A stretch of 64,000 nt of DNA from Roseibium salinum. Lineage in GTDB: Bacteria > Pseudomonadota > Alphaproteobacteria > Rhizobiales > Stappiaceae. The stretch covers positions 4,218,501-4,282,500 of the forward strand of contig NZ_JAPEVI010000003.1 of the NCBI RefSeq assembly GCF_026240905.1, in the 5' to 3' direction. The notes below the pieces were generated by a model. It saw nothing but the letters and a program-made list of their open reading frames with translations. It made no database searches and was not told the origin of the DNA. The position numbers were made by a program, and so were the translations under genes. Of this stretch, positions 47,707 to 56,224 are shown piece by piece (the stretch's first letter is position 1; each line of letters begins with the position of its first letter).

Positions 47707-48116
47707 GCGGCAAATACTCCGGCCTCGTCGGCAAAGCCCTTTATCTCGATGGGGTTGCCGGAAGGGTCTTTGAAGAACATGGTGCTCTGCTCGCCGGGTT
47801 CGCCCTGAAACCGGATCGTCGGAGCAAGCACGAAGTCGAGGTTAGCCGCCGTCAGTTTTTCCGCAAGGGCCTTCCAGGCCGGCATGTCGAGCACCACGCC
47901 CAGATGCGGCATCGGCACCATGTGCTCGCCGACCTTGCCGGTGTTGGTGGTCTTGAACGGTTCGCCGAGATGCAGCGAGATCTGATGGCCGAAGAAATTG
48001 AAGTCGACCCAGGTCTGCGTGCTGCGGCCCTCCCGGCAGCCAAGCAGCCCGCCGTAAAAGGCACGGGCTTCGTCCAGATCGGTGACATGATAGGCGAGAT
48101 GGAAACAGGGTTGCAT
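47703..48116 (-). CDS. VOC (glyoxalase/dioxygenase fold) family protein
   Basis: A 137-residue VOC protein: CFHLAYHVTDLDEARAFYGGLLGCREGR, WVDFNFFGHQISLHL, HLGVVLDMPAWKALAEKL and FFKDPSGNPIEIKGF. Two betaalphabeta-betabeta modules with His and Glu metal-ligand positions are visible (HLAYHV, QISLHL, GNPIEIK). It could be a lyase or dioxygenase. ATG at 48116 gives the family N-terminus; a longer open frame to 48203 lacks support. It is the first gene of the VOC-ghrA-epimerase operon. Confidence 0.85.
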   Translation of the reverse strand: MQPCFHLAYHVTDLDEARAFYGGLLGCREGRSTQTWVDFNFFGHQISLHLGEPFKTTNTGKVGEHMVPMPHLGVVLDMPAWKALAEKLTAANLDFVLAPTIRFQGEPGEQSTMFFKDPSGNPIEIKGFADEAGVFAA

Positions 48117-48268
48117 GGGGGCTCCTCGAGGCAGCGATGATGACGGCGGCAGGGTGCTGACATCAGGCTCTACGAAAATTTCCGTCCACAACGCAAGTGT
48201 CATCGTGCGCTGGCGCCGTCTTCGCCGGTACGCTCAGAGCCTGCGCGAGGCGTTGGCTGCCATTGAAG

Positions 48269-49705
48269 CTACTGGTCCGTCTCCGCCAGGAAGACGTCGT
48301 TCTCGGTCGGGCCGAGACGCAGGTCCCAGGTATTGAATTGCGGAACCAGCCGTGGAACCGGCGCAGGGCGTTTCTCGATGATCGAAAAATGCTGAGGCGC
48401 CAGCCGGCCGATATTGGCCAGCAAAAGAAAGTCGGCGATCCGGGCATCATAGCGGGCACGGACGTCATCGACCTTGCTCAGCAGCAGTTCCCGCTCGCCA
48501 TTGAGAACGTCGAGCAGCGTGCGCTGGCCGCTGTCGAATTCCACCTGCAGGCCTTTGACCGCTCTCCGGTTGGCCTCGATCGCACGTTGGGCGGCCTTGG
48601 CGCGCAAGCGCGAGGCGGCGCGCTGTTTCATTGCCCGGATGACGTTTTCGCGGATGATCTGCTGGGTGTCGTCGAGCTCGTATTCCTGCTGAGCGGCAGT
48701 GTGCCTGGCGCGCTTGACGGCGGCAACGTTGCGGCCGCCGGAAAACAGCGGCGCGGTCACCCGCAGCCCGAGCCGGAATTCGTCCTCGTCCTGATTGCCG
48801 AGATTGCCTCTGTAGCCGGTCTCCCAGCCGCTTTCCACCGACACCCTGGGCAGCATGTCGCCGACCGAGGCCCGCGCCGCGAAACGGGCGGCCCTTGCAT
48901 CGGCGATCGCCGCACGGATGGAGGGGTTGTTCTGGAATGCCGTCGTGATTGCATCGTCGAGACCGGCAGGTTCGATCGACTTCGGAATGGCGGGCCAGCC
49001 GAGCTTGCCGGGCTTGCGGCCGGTCAGGCGCTCATAGAGCGCTTCGGAAGCTTGCAGGTCACCGACGGCCTGGTCGGAGTTGCCCTCGGCTTCGGCATAG
49101 CGGGCGAGTGCCTGTTCGATGTCGGTCCGGGTGGCGTCACCTGACTTGAAGCGGGCGCGGGCCGCGTTCACCTCCCGCTGCACCACGTTCCTGTAAGCCT
49201 GCAGATGAGCAAGGATCGCACGGTCGCGCACGACCCGTAGATAGGCGTCCGCCGTGTCGAACAGCAGGCTCTGCTCCGCGCCGATCAACTGGTTGCGGCC
49301 GGAGACGGCTTCTTCATGGGCCTGGTTCAGCCGGTTGACCCCGGCAAAACCCTGGAACAGCGTTTGCGACATGCTCACGCCCAGCTCGTGAGAATAGGAC
49401 CGGTCGCTCGTGCCGTTGCGATCGTTGCGGTAGGCGTATTGCTCTCCGAGATAAGTGCCGGTTACCTGCGGCAGAAATTCGGACCGTGCCGTCCAGATGC
49501 CCTGGTTCGTCGCCTCGTATCTCGAGCGCTCCGCCTTCAGTCCCGGATTGACCGCATAGGCGGAGGCCATCGCCTCCTCCAGGGACTGGGCCGAGGCCGG
49601 TGCGCCGGCAAGCGAAAGGCCGATGAGGGATGCGCTTGCCCACAGCCGGACCAGATGGCTTTTCCGTCCGCGCATCAGGTTTGCCGGGGCAATGAACACT
49701 GTCAT
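48269..49705 (-). CDS. tolC: TolC-family outer membrane channel protein
   Basis: A 478-residue protein with signal peptide (to about ASAQS, residue 40). Two long helical outer membrane factor repeats follow: SLEEAMASAYAVNPGLKAERSRYEATNQGIWTARSEFLPQV and SVGDMLPRVSVESGWETG, with LGVSMSQTLFQGF and LRVTAPLFSGGRNVAAVKRA strands, typical of TolC. The trimer forms the outer-membrane exit duct for type I secretion and RND/MFS efflux. No inner-membrane partner is adjacent, so it probably serves several systems. Met11 is an alternative start. Confidence 0.9.
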   Translation of the reverse strand: MTVFIAPANLMRGRKSHLVRLWASASLIGLSLAGAPASAQSLEEAMASAYAVNPGLKAERSRYEATNQGIWTARSEFLPQVTGTYLGEQYAYRNDRNGTSDRSYSHELGVSMSQTLFQGFAGVNRLNQAHEEAVSGRNQLIGAEQSLLFDTADAYLRVVRDRAILAHLQAYRNVVQREVNAARARFKSGDATRTDIEQALARYAEAEGNSDQAVGDLQASEALYERLTGRKPGKLGWPAIPKSIEPAGLDDAITTAFQNNPSIRAAIADARAARFAARASVGDMLPRVSVESGWETGYRGNLGNQDEDEFRLGLRVTAPLFSGGRNVAAVKRARHTAAQQEYELDDTQQIIRENVIRAMKQRAASRLRAKAAQRAIEANRRAVKGLQVEFDSGQRTLLDVLNGERELLLSKVDDVRARYDARIADFLLLANIGRLAPQHFSIIEKRPAPVPRLVPQFNTWDLRLGPTENDVFLAETDQ

Positions 49706-50189
49706 GAAACGACCTGCTTGTTGTTGGCGCTTAAGGTAAGTTTTTATGGTTAATCAAAGGTAAGCCGTTTGATGGTTCTGCAATCGATTTCTGCAAGCTA
49801 ATTCAGCGCCCTAATTGCGATTTTTACCGTGCGCGCGACGTTCTCGGCGTCGTTTGAGCGTGGGCATAAATACCCAGGCTCGAAAGGATGCTCCTGGCCG
49901 GCTTTCCGTTCCCGCACCACTCCTTCCTTGATATTTTTCACAATAAAATTGTGGTCCGCGGAAAGCCACATTTTGGTGGAATAAGCAGGAAAATCGGCGG
50001 GTTTGGAAGGAATCTTCCGGCGTTGTCGAGGCTCGCGGAGAAGCCATTATCTAAAATTCGACCGATAAAATTATCGAAGCGGAATTGATTTGCTCCGAGA
50101 AACGTAGCGCGCGCGGCGGGAAGTCAGTCCCGGGGTGGGCTCGTGCGTGCTGGAAGAGATATAATTCTGGAATCTGGATACCGACTGCA
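49706..50189. promoter_or_regulatory. 484-base tolC/GntR divergent region with palindromes
   Basis: ATGGTTAATC at 49746-49755 is the complement of GATTAACCAT, a CtrA-type half-site, 41 bases before tolC. CACAAT-AAA-ATTGTG at 49939-49953 and CGATAA-AA-TTATCG at 50063-50076 are perfect inverted repeats, the second about 115 bases before the GntR gene. Either could be an operator. No coding sequence is supported in this region. Confidence 0.45.
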
Positions 50190-50861
50190 ATGCCATCTAA
50201 CGGGAAATCAACACGCGTCGACAAAGCTTACGAGCGGTTGAAGGCAGAAATTCTGAAAGGTGAACTGCCGCCGGGGTTTCAGGCGCCCGAGCCGGACATT
50301 GCCGGCCGCCTGGGCATGAGCCGAACCCCCGTGCGCGAGGCCCTGATCCGTCTGGAGGCGGAAGGGCTGGTTCATCTCATTCCGCGCCGCGGGGCAAGGG
50401 TCCTGCCGATCTCGAACAAGGATCTTTCCGAGATATTCGAAATCCTCGCGGCCCTGGAAGGGCTCGCCGCCGGTACCGCCGCCAAGGGCAATTGCGGCGA
50501 AGACCTCCTGAGAACCATTGAAGTCGTGATCGATGATGCGAACGCGGCGCTTGCCGCCAGCGACATGGAACGGTGGGCCGAACTCGATGACCGGTTTCAC
50601 AAGCTGATCGCGCAGGCCAGCGGCAATTCCCGGCTCGAGCACGAAATCGAAGGACTTCTCAACCAGGTGTTCCGTGCCAATTCCATGCTGCTGCGGCTGA
50701 ACAAGGCGCCGGCCTCCAACGCCGACGATCATCGCGGCATCTACGAGGCGATCAGCGCCGGCGATCCGGACAAGGCCTCCAGCATCGCGACCGCGCACCG
50801 GCTGGGCGGCATGACGACCATGCAGCGCGTGCTGGGAGCCTGCGGCTTGTCCCACGTCTGA
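50190..50861 (+). CDS. GntR-family (FadR/FCD type) transcriptional regulator
   Basis: A 223-residue regulator. The winged helix is AYERLKAEILKGELPPGFQAPEPDIAGRLGMSRTPVREALIRLEAEGLVHLIPRRGARVLPIS. The C-terminal FCD helical domain is about residues 80-215 (DLSEIFEILAALEGLAAGTAA, DDRFHKLIAQASGNSRL, DHRGIYEAISAGDPDKA), with the Asp/His metal ligand pattern. It probably senses a small organic acid or sugar acid. The frame is open for 35 codons upstream but ATG at 50190 fits the family. It is convergent with aglR. Confidence 0.88.
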   Translation: MPSNGKSTRVDKAYERLKAEILKGELPPGFQAPEPDIAGRLGMSRTPVREALIRLEAEGLVHLIPRRGARVLPISNKDLSEIFEILAALEGLAAGTAAKGNCGEDLLRTIEVVIDDANAALAASDMERWAELDDRFHKLIAQASGNSRLEHEIEGLLNQVFRANSMLLRLNKAPASNADDHRGIYEAISAGDPDKASSIATAHRLGGMTTMQRVLGACGLSHV

Positions 50862-50890
50862 GCCCGCCTCCTTGCCGGTTGGCAAAGGCT

Positions 50891-51934
50891 TTAACCTGTA
50901 CGGGCGGGTGCCGGACCGGTCGACTGGCCGATGATCAGCTCGGCGTCCAGGTGGAGGGACGCCGGCTTGGCCCCCGGGTCGGCGATCATGGCGAGCAGCA
51001 GTTCGGCGGCCTTCTGTCCCGCGTAGCGCACCGAAGACCGCGTGCACGTGAAGATCGGCACTTCCCCGCTGTTGGGGAGGAACGACAGGGCGTCATCGTG
51101 AGTGATGATGGAAACGTCCTTGCCGGTTTTCAATCCGCACTGTCCGACGCCGCGGGCGACACCGATTGCCGTGATCATCGAGGAGACGAGAAAGGCGGTC
51201 GGCGGATTTTCAATCCGGAGCATCTCCATCGCGTTGTCGCAGCCATAGGGCTCTGTCATGTCCGCACTGCGCATGAGCGCCGGGTCGGCTGCGAGCCCGC
51301 GGGCGGCGAGCGCCTCTTCAAAGCCCGTCCGCCGCCGCCGGGCGAAATCCATGTTTTCAAGGCCGTTCAGCAGCGCGATACGGGTGTGGCCGAGGTCGAG
51401 CAGCAGATTGGTTGCCCGCTCGAAAGCCCGGCGGTTGTTCATGTCGATCCACGAGGTCTCGTTCTCGGCGCCGGGAATGCGGCCGTGGACCACGAACGGC
51501 AGATTGAGCTCCTTCAGGAGTTCGTGCCTGTGTTCACTGGTCGCCGGGCCGTGAACGATCACGCCGTCGGCCTTCTTGCGTGACGCGATCTGCCGATAGG
51601 CCTCCTCCTCATGGGCGTCGTCGACCACGCTTATGATCATGTCGTAGCCGTGCTTCGAGTAGGTTTCTCCGGCCCCTGCAATGAACTCCAGAAAGATCGG
51701 GTTCATCATCTCGTGTATCGAGCGCGGTATGACGTGGCCGATCGCCATGGAGCGCCCCGTGGCCAGCCGCCTTGCCTGGCTGTTGGGGGCATAGCCGAGC
51801 TTGTCCGCCATTTCGACAACGCGCTTGCGCGTTTCGGGGCTGACCTCCGGATAGCCGTTCAGCGCGCGGCTGACCGTCGTTTGCGACAGGTTCAGCCGTT
51901 GCGATAGTTCCTTAAGGTTTACACCTTTGCTCAT
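50891..51934 (-). CDS. aglR: LacI-family repressor AglR of the agl transporter
   Basis: A 347-residue LacI-type regulator: HTH VNLKELSQRLNLSQTTVSRALNGYPEVSPETRKRV, hinge to LGYAPNSQARRLATGRSMAIGHVIP and a periplasmic-binding-type sensor domain (about residues 60-340). The divergent position before aglEFGK is the layout of rhizobial aglR. Three CAAANCGNTTTG matches, in front of aglR, aglE and the kdgK-like gene, are its likely operators (inference). The ligand is unknown. Confidence 0.88.
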   Translation of the reverse strand: MSKGVNLKELSQRLNLSQTTVSRALNGYPEVSPETRKRVVEMADKLGYAPNSQARRLATGRSMAIGHVIPRSIHEMMNPIFLEFIAGAGETYSKHGYDMIISVVDDAHEEEAYRQIASRKKADGVIVHGPATSEHRHELLKELNLPFVVHGRIPGAENETSWIDMNNRRAFERATNLLLDLGHTRIALLNGLENMDFARRRRTGFEEALAARGLAADPALMRSADMTEPYGCDNAMEMLRIENPPTAFLVSSMITAIGVARGVGQCGLKTGKDVSIITHDDALSFLPNSGEVPIFTCTRSSVRYAGQKAAELLLAMIADPGAKPASLHLDAELIIGQSTGPAPARTG

Positions 51935-51941
51935 GAAGGCT

Positions 51942-51953
51942 CAAAACGCTTTG
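51942..51953. promoter_or_regulatory. candidate AglR operator O1
   Basis: CAAAACGCTTTG matches CAAANCGNTTTG, the central-CG symmetry of LacI-family operators. It lies 7 bases upstream of the aglR start codon, fitting autoregulation. Confidence 0.6.
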
Positions 51954-52050
51954 AAAGCGCCCTCCCGTAGGCCTGTTATTGAAATGCAACATTAATTCCT
52001 CAGTTGTCGACTTGACAAGACCGTAGTGTAACGACATGGTGAGGGCGAAA

Positions 52051-52066
52051 TCCAAAGCGGTTTGGA
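52051..52066. promoter_or_regulatory. candidate AglR operator O2 before aglE
   Basis: TCCAAAGCGGTTTGGA has perfect outer half-sites TCCAAA/TTTGGA around a central CG and includes CAAAGCGGTTTG. It lies 117 bases before the aglE start, in the divergent aglR/aglE region. Confidence 0.65.
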
Positions 52067-52183
52067 TAGCCGGTTCTGGGAGGGATGCCTGTATCGGCAA
52101 GTGCGTGGGTATTGCTGCCAGGTGGTGAGGTGTGCCACTTTAAATAGAGGGTCCTGGGGTAAGGACAATCTGGGAGGATTGAC

Positions 52184-53557
52184 ATGAAATCACGTTTGAT
52201 GGCCTGCACGGCAGGCGCAGCACTGGGCGTTGCCTTTGGCATCAGCGCAGCGGCGGCGCAGGATCTGATGTATGCGCCCGGTGAAGATTCCCGTTTCAAC
52301 TGGGACAGCTATCAGGCCTATGCCGACTCTCATGACCTTGGTGGTGAGCAGCTCACCATTCTGGGGCCGTGGCTCGGGCCGGACCAGGAGGCGTTCGACA
52401 AGGTGCTCGCCTATTTCGGTGAAGCCGCCAATGTCGACGTGCGCTACACCGGCTCCGACAGCATGGAACAGCAGATCATGGTCGATGCCGAGGCCGGCTC
52501 TGCTCCGAACATCGCGGTCATCCCGCAGCCCGGCCTTGCAGCCGATCTCGCCAGCCGCGGCTTCCTGACGCCGCTCGGCGACGAAGCCGCGAACTGGATG
52601 AAGGAAAACTACGCCGCGGGCCAGTCCTGGGTCGATCTCGGCACGTATGAGGGCAAGGACGGCAGCGAAGCGTTCTATGCTTTCCCCTACAAGGCCGACG
52701 TGAAGTCGCTGGTCTGGTATGTGCCGGAGAACCTCGAGGACGCCGGTTACGAAATTCCGCAGACCATGGAAGAGCTGAAGGCGCTGACCGAGCAGATCGT
52801 TGCGGACGGCGGGACGCCCTGGTGCATCGGACTCGGATCGGGTGCGGCAACCGGCTGGCCGGCAACCGACTGGGTCGAGGATCTGATGCTGCGTACGCAG
52901 CCGCCGGAGGTCTATGACCAGTGGGTGACCAACGAGATCCCCTTCGACGACCCGAAAGTCGTCGCGGCGATCGAGGAATTCGGCTGGTTCGCACGCAACA
53001 ACGACTTTGTGGCCGGCGGCGCCGATGCCGTTGCCTCGACCGATTTCCGCGACAGTCCCAAGGGGCTCTTCTCGGTGCCGCCGCAGTGCTACCTGCACCG
53101 CCAGGCCTCTTTCATTCCCGCCTTCTTCCCAGAAGGGACCGAAGTGGGTCTTGATGCCGATTTCTTCTATTTCCCGGCCTATGCCGAGAAGGATCTTGGC
53201 AAGCCGGTCCTGGGCGCGGGCACCCTGTTCGCGATCACCAAGGACAGCAAGGCCGCGCATGCCTTCGTCGAGTTCCTGGAAACCCCGATCGCGCATGAGC
53301 TTTGGATGTCCCTGGAGGGCGGCGGATTCCTGACGCCGCTAACGAGCGTGAACAACGAAGTCTATGTCACGGAGACGCGCAAGGCGCTCGGCGACATTCT
53401 TCTCAACGCGACGGTCTTCCGCTTCGACGGCTCCGACCTCATGCCCGGCGGCGTTGGCGCCGGGGCGTTCTGGACCGGCATGGTCGACTTTGTCGGCGGC
53501 AAGCCCGCCGAACAGGTGGCCGAGGAGATCCAGACTTCCTGGGAAGGCCTGAAGTAA
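52184..53557 (+). CDS. aglE: alpha-glucoside-type ABC transporter substrate-binding protein AglE
   Basis: A 457-residue family 1 binding protein. The signal peptide runs to about residue 25 (SAAAAQ), and the mature start is DLMYAPGEDSRFNWDSYQAYADSH. Core motifs are QLTILGPWLGPDQEAFDKVLAYFGEAANVDVRYTGSDSMEQQIMVDAEAGSAPNIAVIPQPGLAADLASRG and LWMSLEGGGFLTP. The sequence is very like rhizobial AglE, which binds alpha-glucosides such as sucrose, maltose and trehalose. GGGAGG precedes the ATG. It is followed by a hairpin and then the permease genes. Confidence 0.88.
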   Translation: MKSRLMACTAGAALGVAFGISAAAAQDLMYAPGEDSRFNWDSYQAYADSHDLGGEQLTILGPWLGPDQEAFDKVLAYFGEAANVDVRYTGSDSMEQQIMVDAEAGSAPNIAVIPQPGLAADLASRGFLTPLGDEAANWMKENYAAGQSWVDLGTYEGKDGSEAFYAFPYKADVKSLVWYVPENLEDAGYEIPQTMEELKALTEQIVADGGTPWCIGLGSGAATGWPATDWVEDLMLRTQPPEVYDQWVTNEIPFDDPKVVAAIEEFGWFARNNDFVAGGADAVASTDFRDSPKGLFSVPPQCYLHRQASFIPAFFPEGTEVGLDADFFYFPAYAEKDLGKPVLGAGTLFAITKDSKAAHAFVEFLETPIAHELWMSLEGGGFLTPLTSVNNEVYVTETRKALGDILLNATVFRFDGSDLMPGGVGAGAFWTGMVDFVGGKPAEQVAEEIQTSWEGLK

Positions 53558-53576
53558 GGGCCATTGGAACAACAAT

Positions 53577-53602
53577 GTCCGGGGCAGTGCGCTGCCCCGG
53601 AC
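53577..53602 (+). other. strong hairpin after aglE
   Basis: GTCCGGGGCA (53577-53586), loop GTGCGC and TGCCCCGGAC (53593-53602) form a perfect 10-bp GC-rich stem starting 19 bases after the aglE stop. No T run follows. It is likely an mRNA-stabilising or partial-termination element that raises binding protein over permease expression, as in other ABC operons. Confidence 0.7.
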
Positions 53603-53787
53603 AGGACCGGGATCGCCGGGCCGTACCTCCAAGAAAAATCGCTGAAAACGGTATGACCCAGATCGACCTGCATTCGGGTTGATTGACCTGAGTGCGGGAA
53701 AGTTGATCCCTTTCAAAGTGCTAGAGCATCCATGTGGCGTCCGGCAGGAGGCAGGTTGTTCTAGAGACAGGTTCTCGGGAGGAGACC

Positions 53788-55029
53788 ATGAATCCGGCAC
53801 TTCAGGGGCTTATCACCATCATCATTGGTGTTGGCGGCTGCATCGGCTACTTCTATTTTTCCAATCAGATTCTGGACAAGGTTCTCTTTCCGCCACAGGG
53901 AAAGGACGCGGGGCGCAACATCAACCGGGCCAACATGATCCGGCCGTGGCTGTTCCTGTTTCCGGCCATCTTCGCTCTCGGCCTGTACCTCGGATATCCG
54001 GTGATCGAGACGTTGCGGCTGTCGCTGACGGACCGGTCGGCAGGCGGGGCCTTTGTCGGCCTTGCGAATTACTCCCAGATGGCGAGCGAGCCGAAATTCT
54101 GGGAAGCGATGCGCAACAACATGCTGTGGCTGATCGTCGTGCCGGCGATTGCGACCGCGTTCGGCCTCCTGGCCGCGCAACTGACCGACCGCATCTCCTG
54201 GGGCAATGTCGCCAAGTCGTTCATCTTCATGCCGATGGCGATTTCCTTTGTCGGCGCCGCTGTGATCTTCAAGCTGATCTATGACACACGTGCTGCCAAC
54301 CAGGAGCAGATAGGTGTTCTCAACGCCCTTTGGCTGGCGTTCGATGGCGGCGCGGGATCCTTCATCGTGCTGCGCCTTCTGCCGGCCGTCATCCTGCTCG
54401 GCTTCGCCGCTCTGATGGCCTATATCATCTATCTGCTGGTCACGGCGATGCTGCCCAAGGGGGCGGGGCGCAGCACGGGAACCTGGTGGTCCGTGCCGCT
54501 GCGACTGATTATCGTGCTCGCTGCCGCCTGGATGATCTGGCTGTCGCTGAAGTCCGCCGTCTCCGTGTTCACGGCAACGCTGCCCTATGGCGAACCGCAG
54601 ACGTGGCTCACCATTCCGTTCTACAACAACTTCTTTCTGATGGCCGTGCTGATCTGGATCCAGACCGGCTTTGCCATGGTGATCCTCTCCGCATCGCTGC
54701 GCGGCATTCCGGAAGAGACGATCGAGGCCGCCATCCTGGATGGGGCCAACCCGTTTCAGATCTTCTTCAAGATCAAGGTTCCCCAGATCATGGGCACGAT
54801 CGTCGTCGTGTGGACCACCATCACGCTGGTCGTCCTGAAGATCTTCGATATCGTGTTCGCCATGACCAACGGCCAATGGGAGACGCAGGTTCTGGCGAAC
54901 TACATGTACGACAAGCTGTTCCGCGCAAGCGACTGGGGCGTCGGCTCCGCAAGTGCGATCGTGATCATGCTGCTGGTGATGCCGATCCTTGTCTGGAACG
55001 TCTACAACGCTCGCAAGGAAATGCGCTGA
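53788..55029 (+). CDS. aglF: ABC sugar transporter permease AglF
   Basis: A 413-residue permease. An extra N-terminal hydrophobic helix (ALQGLITIIIGVGGCIGYFYF) precedes the common core, which begins near NMIRPWLFLFPAIFALGLYLGYPVIETLRLSLTDRS, and a hydrophobic insertion (YIIYLLVTAMLPKGAG) follows the third helix. The EAA loop is EETIEAAILDGANPFQIFFKIKVPQI. The length and insert exceed minimal MalF-type permeases. GGGAGGAG precedes the ATG at 53788. It pairs with AglG to form the membrane channel. Confidence 0.88.
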   Translation: MNPALQGLITIIIGVGGCIGYFYFSNQILDKVLFPPQGKDAGRNINRANMIRPWLFLFPAIFALGLYLGYPVIETLRLSLTDRSAGGAFVGLANYSQMASEPKFWEAMRNNMLWLIVVPAIATAFGLLAAQLTDRISWGNVAKSFIFMPMAISFVGAAVIFKLIYDTRAANQEQIGVLNALWLAFDGGAGSFIVLRLLPAVILLGFAALMAYIIYLLVTAMLPKGAGRSTGTWWSVPLRLIIVLAAAWMIWLSLKSAVSVFTATLPYGEPQTWLTIPFYNNFFLMAVLIWIQTGFAMVILSASLRGIPEETIEAAILDGANPFQIFFKIKVPQIMGTIVVVWTTITLVVLKIFDIVFAMTNGQWETQVLANYMYDKLFRASDWGVGSASAIVIMLLVMPILVWNVYNARKEMR

Positions 55030-55042
55030 GGGGGGCTGAAGA

Positions 55043-56191
55043 ATGTCATCAATCGCTGGCACCAAATCCGGCCTCACCTGGGCGGTCCACATCTCGGTCG
55101 TGCTTCTCGTCGCGCTGTGGCTGTTCCCGACCCTAGGCCTCTTCGTGTCGTCTTTCCGCACGGCGGACCAGATCACGTCGAGCGGCTGGTGGGCGGCAAT
55201 GCTGCCTGCGGAGCGGAACGAGTCGCTGCGCACCGGCGCTCCGGACAGTCAGGTTCAACAGGACGGGCAATGGCTCATACAGGGCAATCTGTTTGAGGGA
55301 GCAACGGACGCAACAATCTCGTCCTGGGGAACATCCATGCGCGATATCGGTGCCTACGCACCGGGCGACACGGCCGACATGGGCGAGGACGGGCGCCTGA
55401 CAGTTCAGGAAAACGGCGACTACCGGCTGGTGAACAGCCAGGAGTTTTCCGGCCGGCGCGGCGAACGGGTGTTCGTCACGATCCAGACGCCGCCTGAATT
55501 CACGCTGCAGAACTACAAGAACATGCTGCTCGACCCGTCCAACCGGGAGGGCATGACCAAGGCGTTCTTCAATACACTGACCGTCGTCATCCCGGCGACG
55601 ATCATTCCGATCGTGATTGCCGCCTTTGCCGCCTATGCGCTGGCCTGGATGCGCTTTCCCGGGCGTGCGCTCCTGATCGCCGCGGTTGTCGGGCTGCTGG
55701 TGGTGCCGCTGCAACTGGCGCTCATTCCGCTCTTGAAGCTGCATCTGGCCGTCGGCATCGGCAAGGGCTATCTCGGCGTCTGGCTGGCCCATACGGGCTT
55801 CGGCCTGCCGCTGGCGATCTATCTCCTGCGCAACTACATGGTCGGCCTGCCGCGGGACATCATCGAAAACGCCAAGGTGGACGGGGCGACCGACTTCCAG
55901 ATCTTCACCAAGATCATCCTTCCTCTGTCCTTCCCGGCGCTTGCGTCCTTCGCCATCTTCCAGTTCCTGTGGACCTGGAACGATCTGCTGGTCGCAATGG
56001 TGTTCCTGATCGACGCCACCGGCGAGACGACCGTTATGACCAAGCAGATCGTCGAGCTGCTCGGTACCAGGGGCGGCAACTGGGAAATCCTCGCCACGGC
56101 GGCGTTCATTTCGATCGTCGTGCCGCTGGCCGTCTTCTTTGCGCTGCAGCGCTACCTCGTCCGCGGCCTCCTGGCCGGGTCGGTGAAATAA
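55043..56191 (+). CDS. aglG: ABC sugar transporter permease AglG
   Basis: A 382-residue MalG-type permease with a large periplasmic insert after the first helix (about residues 40-155, containing QDGQWLIQGNLFEGATDATISSW and RGERVFVTIQTPPEFTLQNYKNML). This is typical of AglG rather than shorter MalG proteins. The EAA loop reads IIENAKVDGATDFQIFTKIILPLS, and six helices follow the insert. It begins 13 bases after aglF. Confidence 0.9.
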   Translation: MSSIAGTKSGLTWAVHISVVLLVALWLFPTLGLFVSSFRTADQITSSGWWAAMLPAERNESLRTGAPDSQVQQDGQWLIQGNLFEGATDATISSWGTSMRDIGAYAPGDTADMGEDGRLTVQENGDYRLVNSQEFSGRRGERVFVTIQTPPEFTLQNYKNMLLDPSNREGMTKAFFNTLTVVIPATIIPIVIAAFAAYALAWMRFPGRALLIAAVVGLLVVPLQLALIPLLKLHLAVGIGKGYLGVWLAHTGFGLPLAIYLLRNYMVGLPRDIIENAKVDGATDFQIFTKIILPLSFPALASFAIFQFLWTWNDLLVAMVFLIDATGETTVMTKQIVELLGTRGGNWEILATAAFISIVVPLAVFFALQRYLVRGLLAGSVK

Positions 56192-56224
56192 CATGAGCAA
56201 AATTCAACTTGGGGAGCAGCCGGC

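Noticed and set aside
53558..53787. Possible small gene between aglE and aglF
   Set aside because: Open frames here lack ribosome sites and conserved sequence; the interval is explained by a hairpin and the aglF leader.
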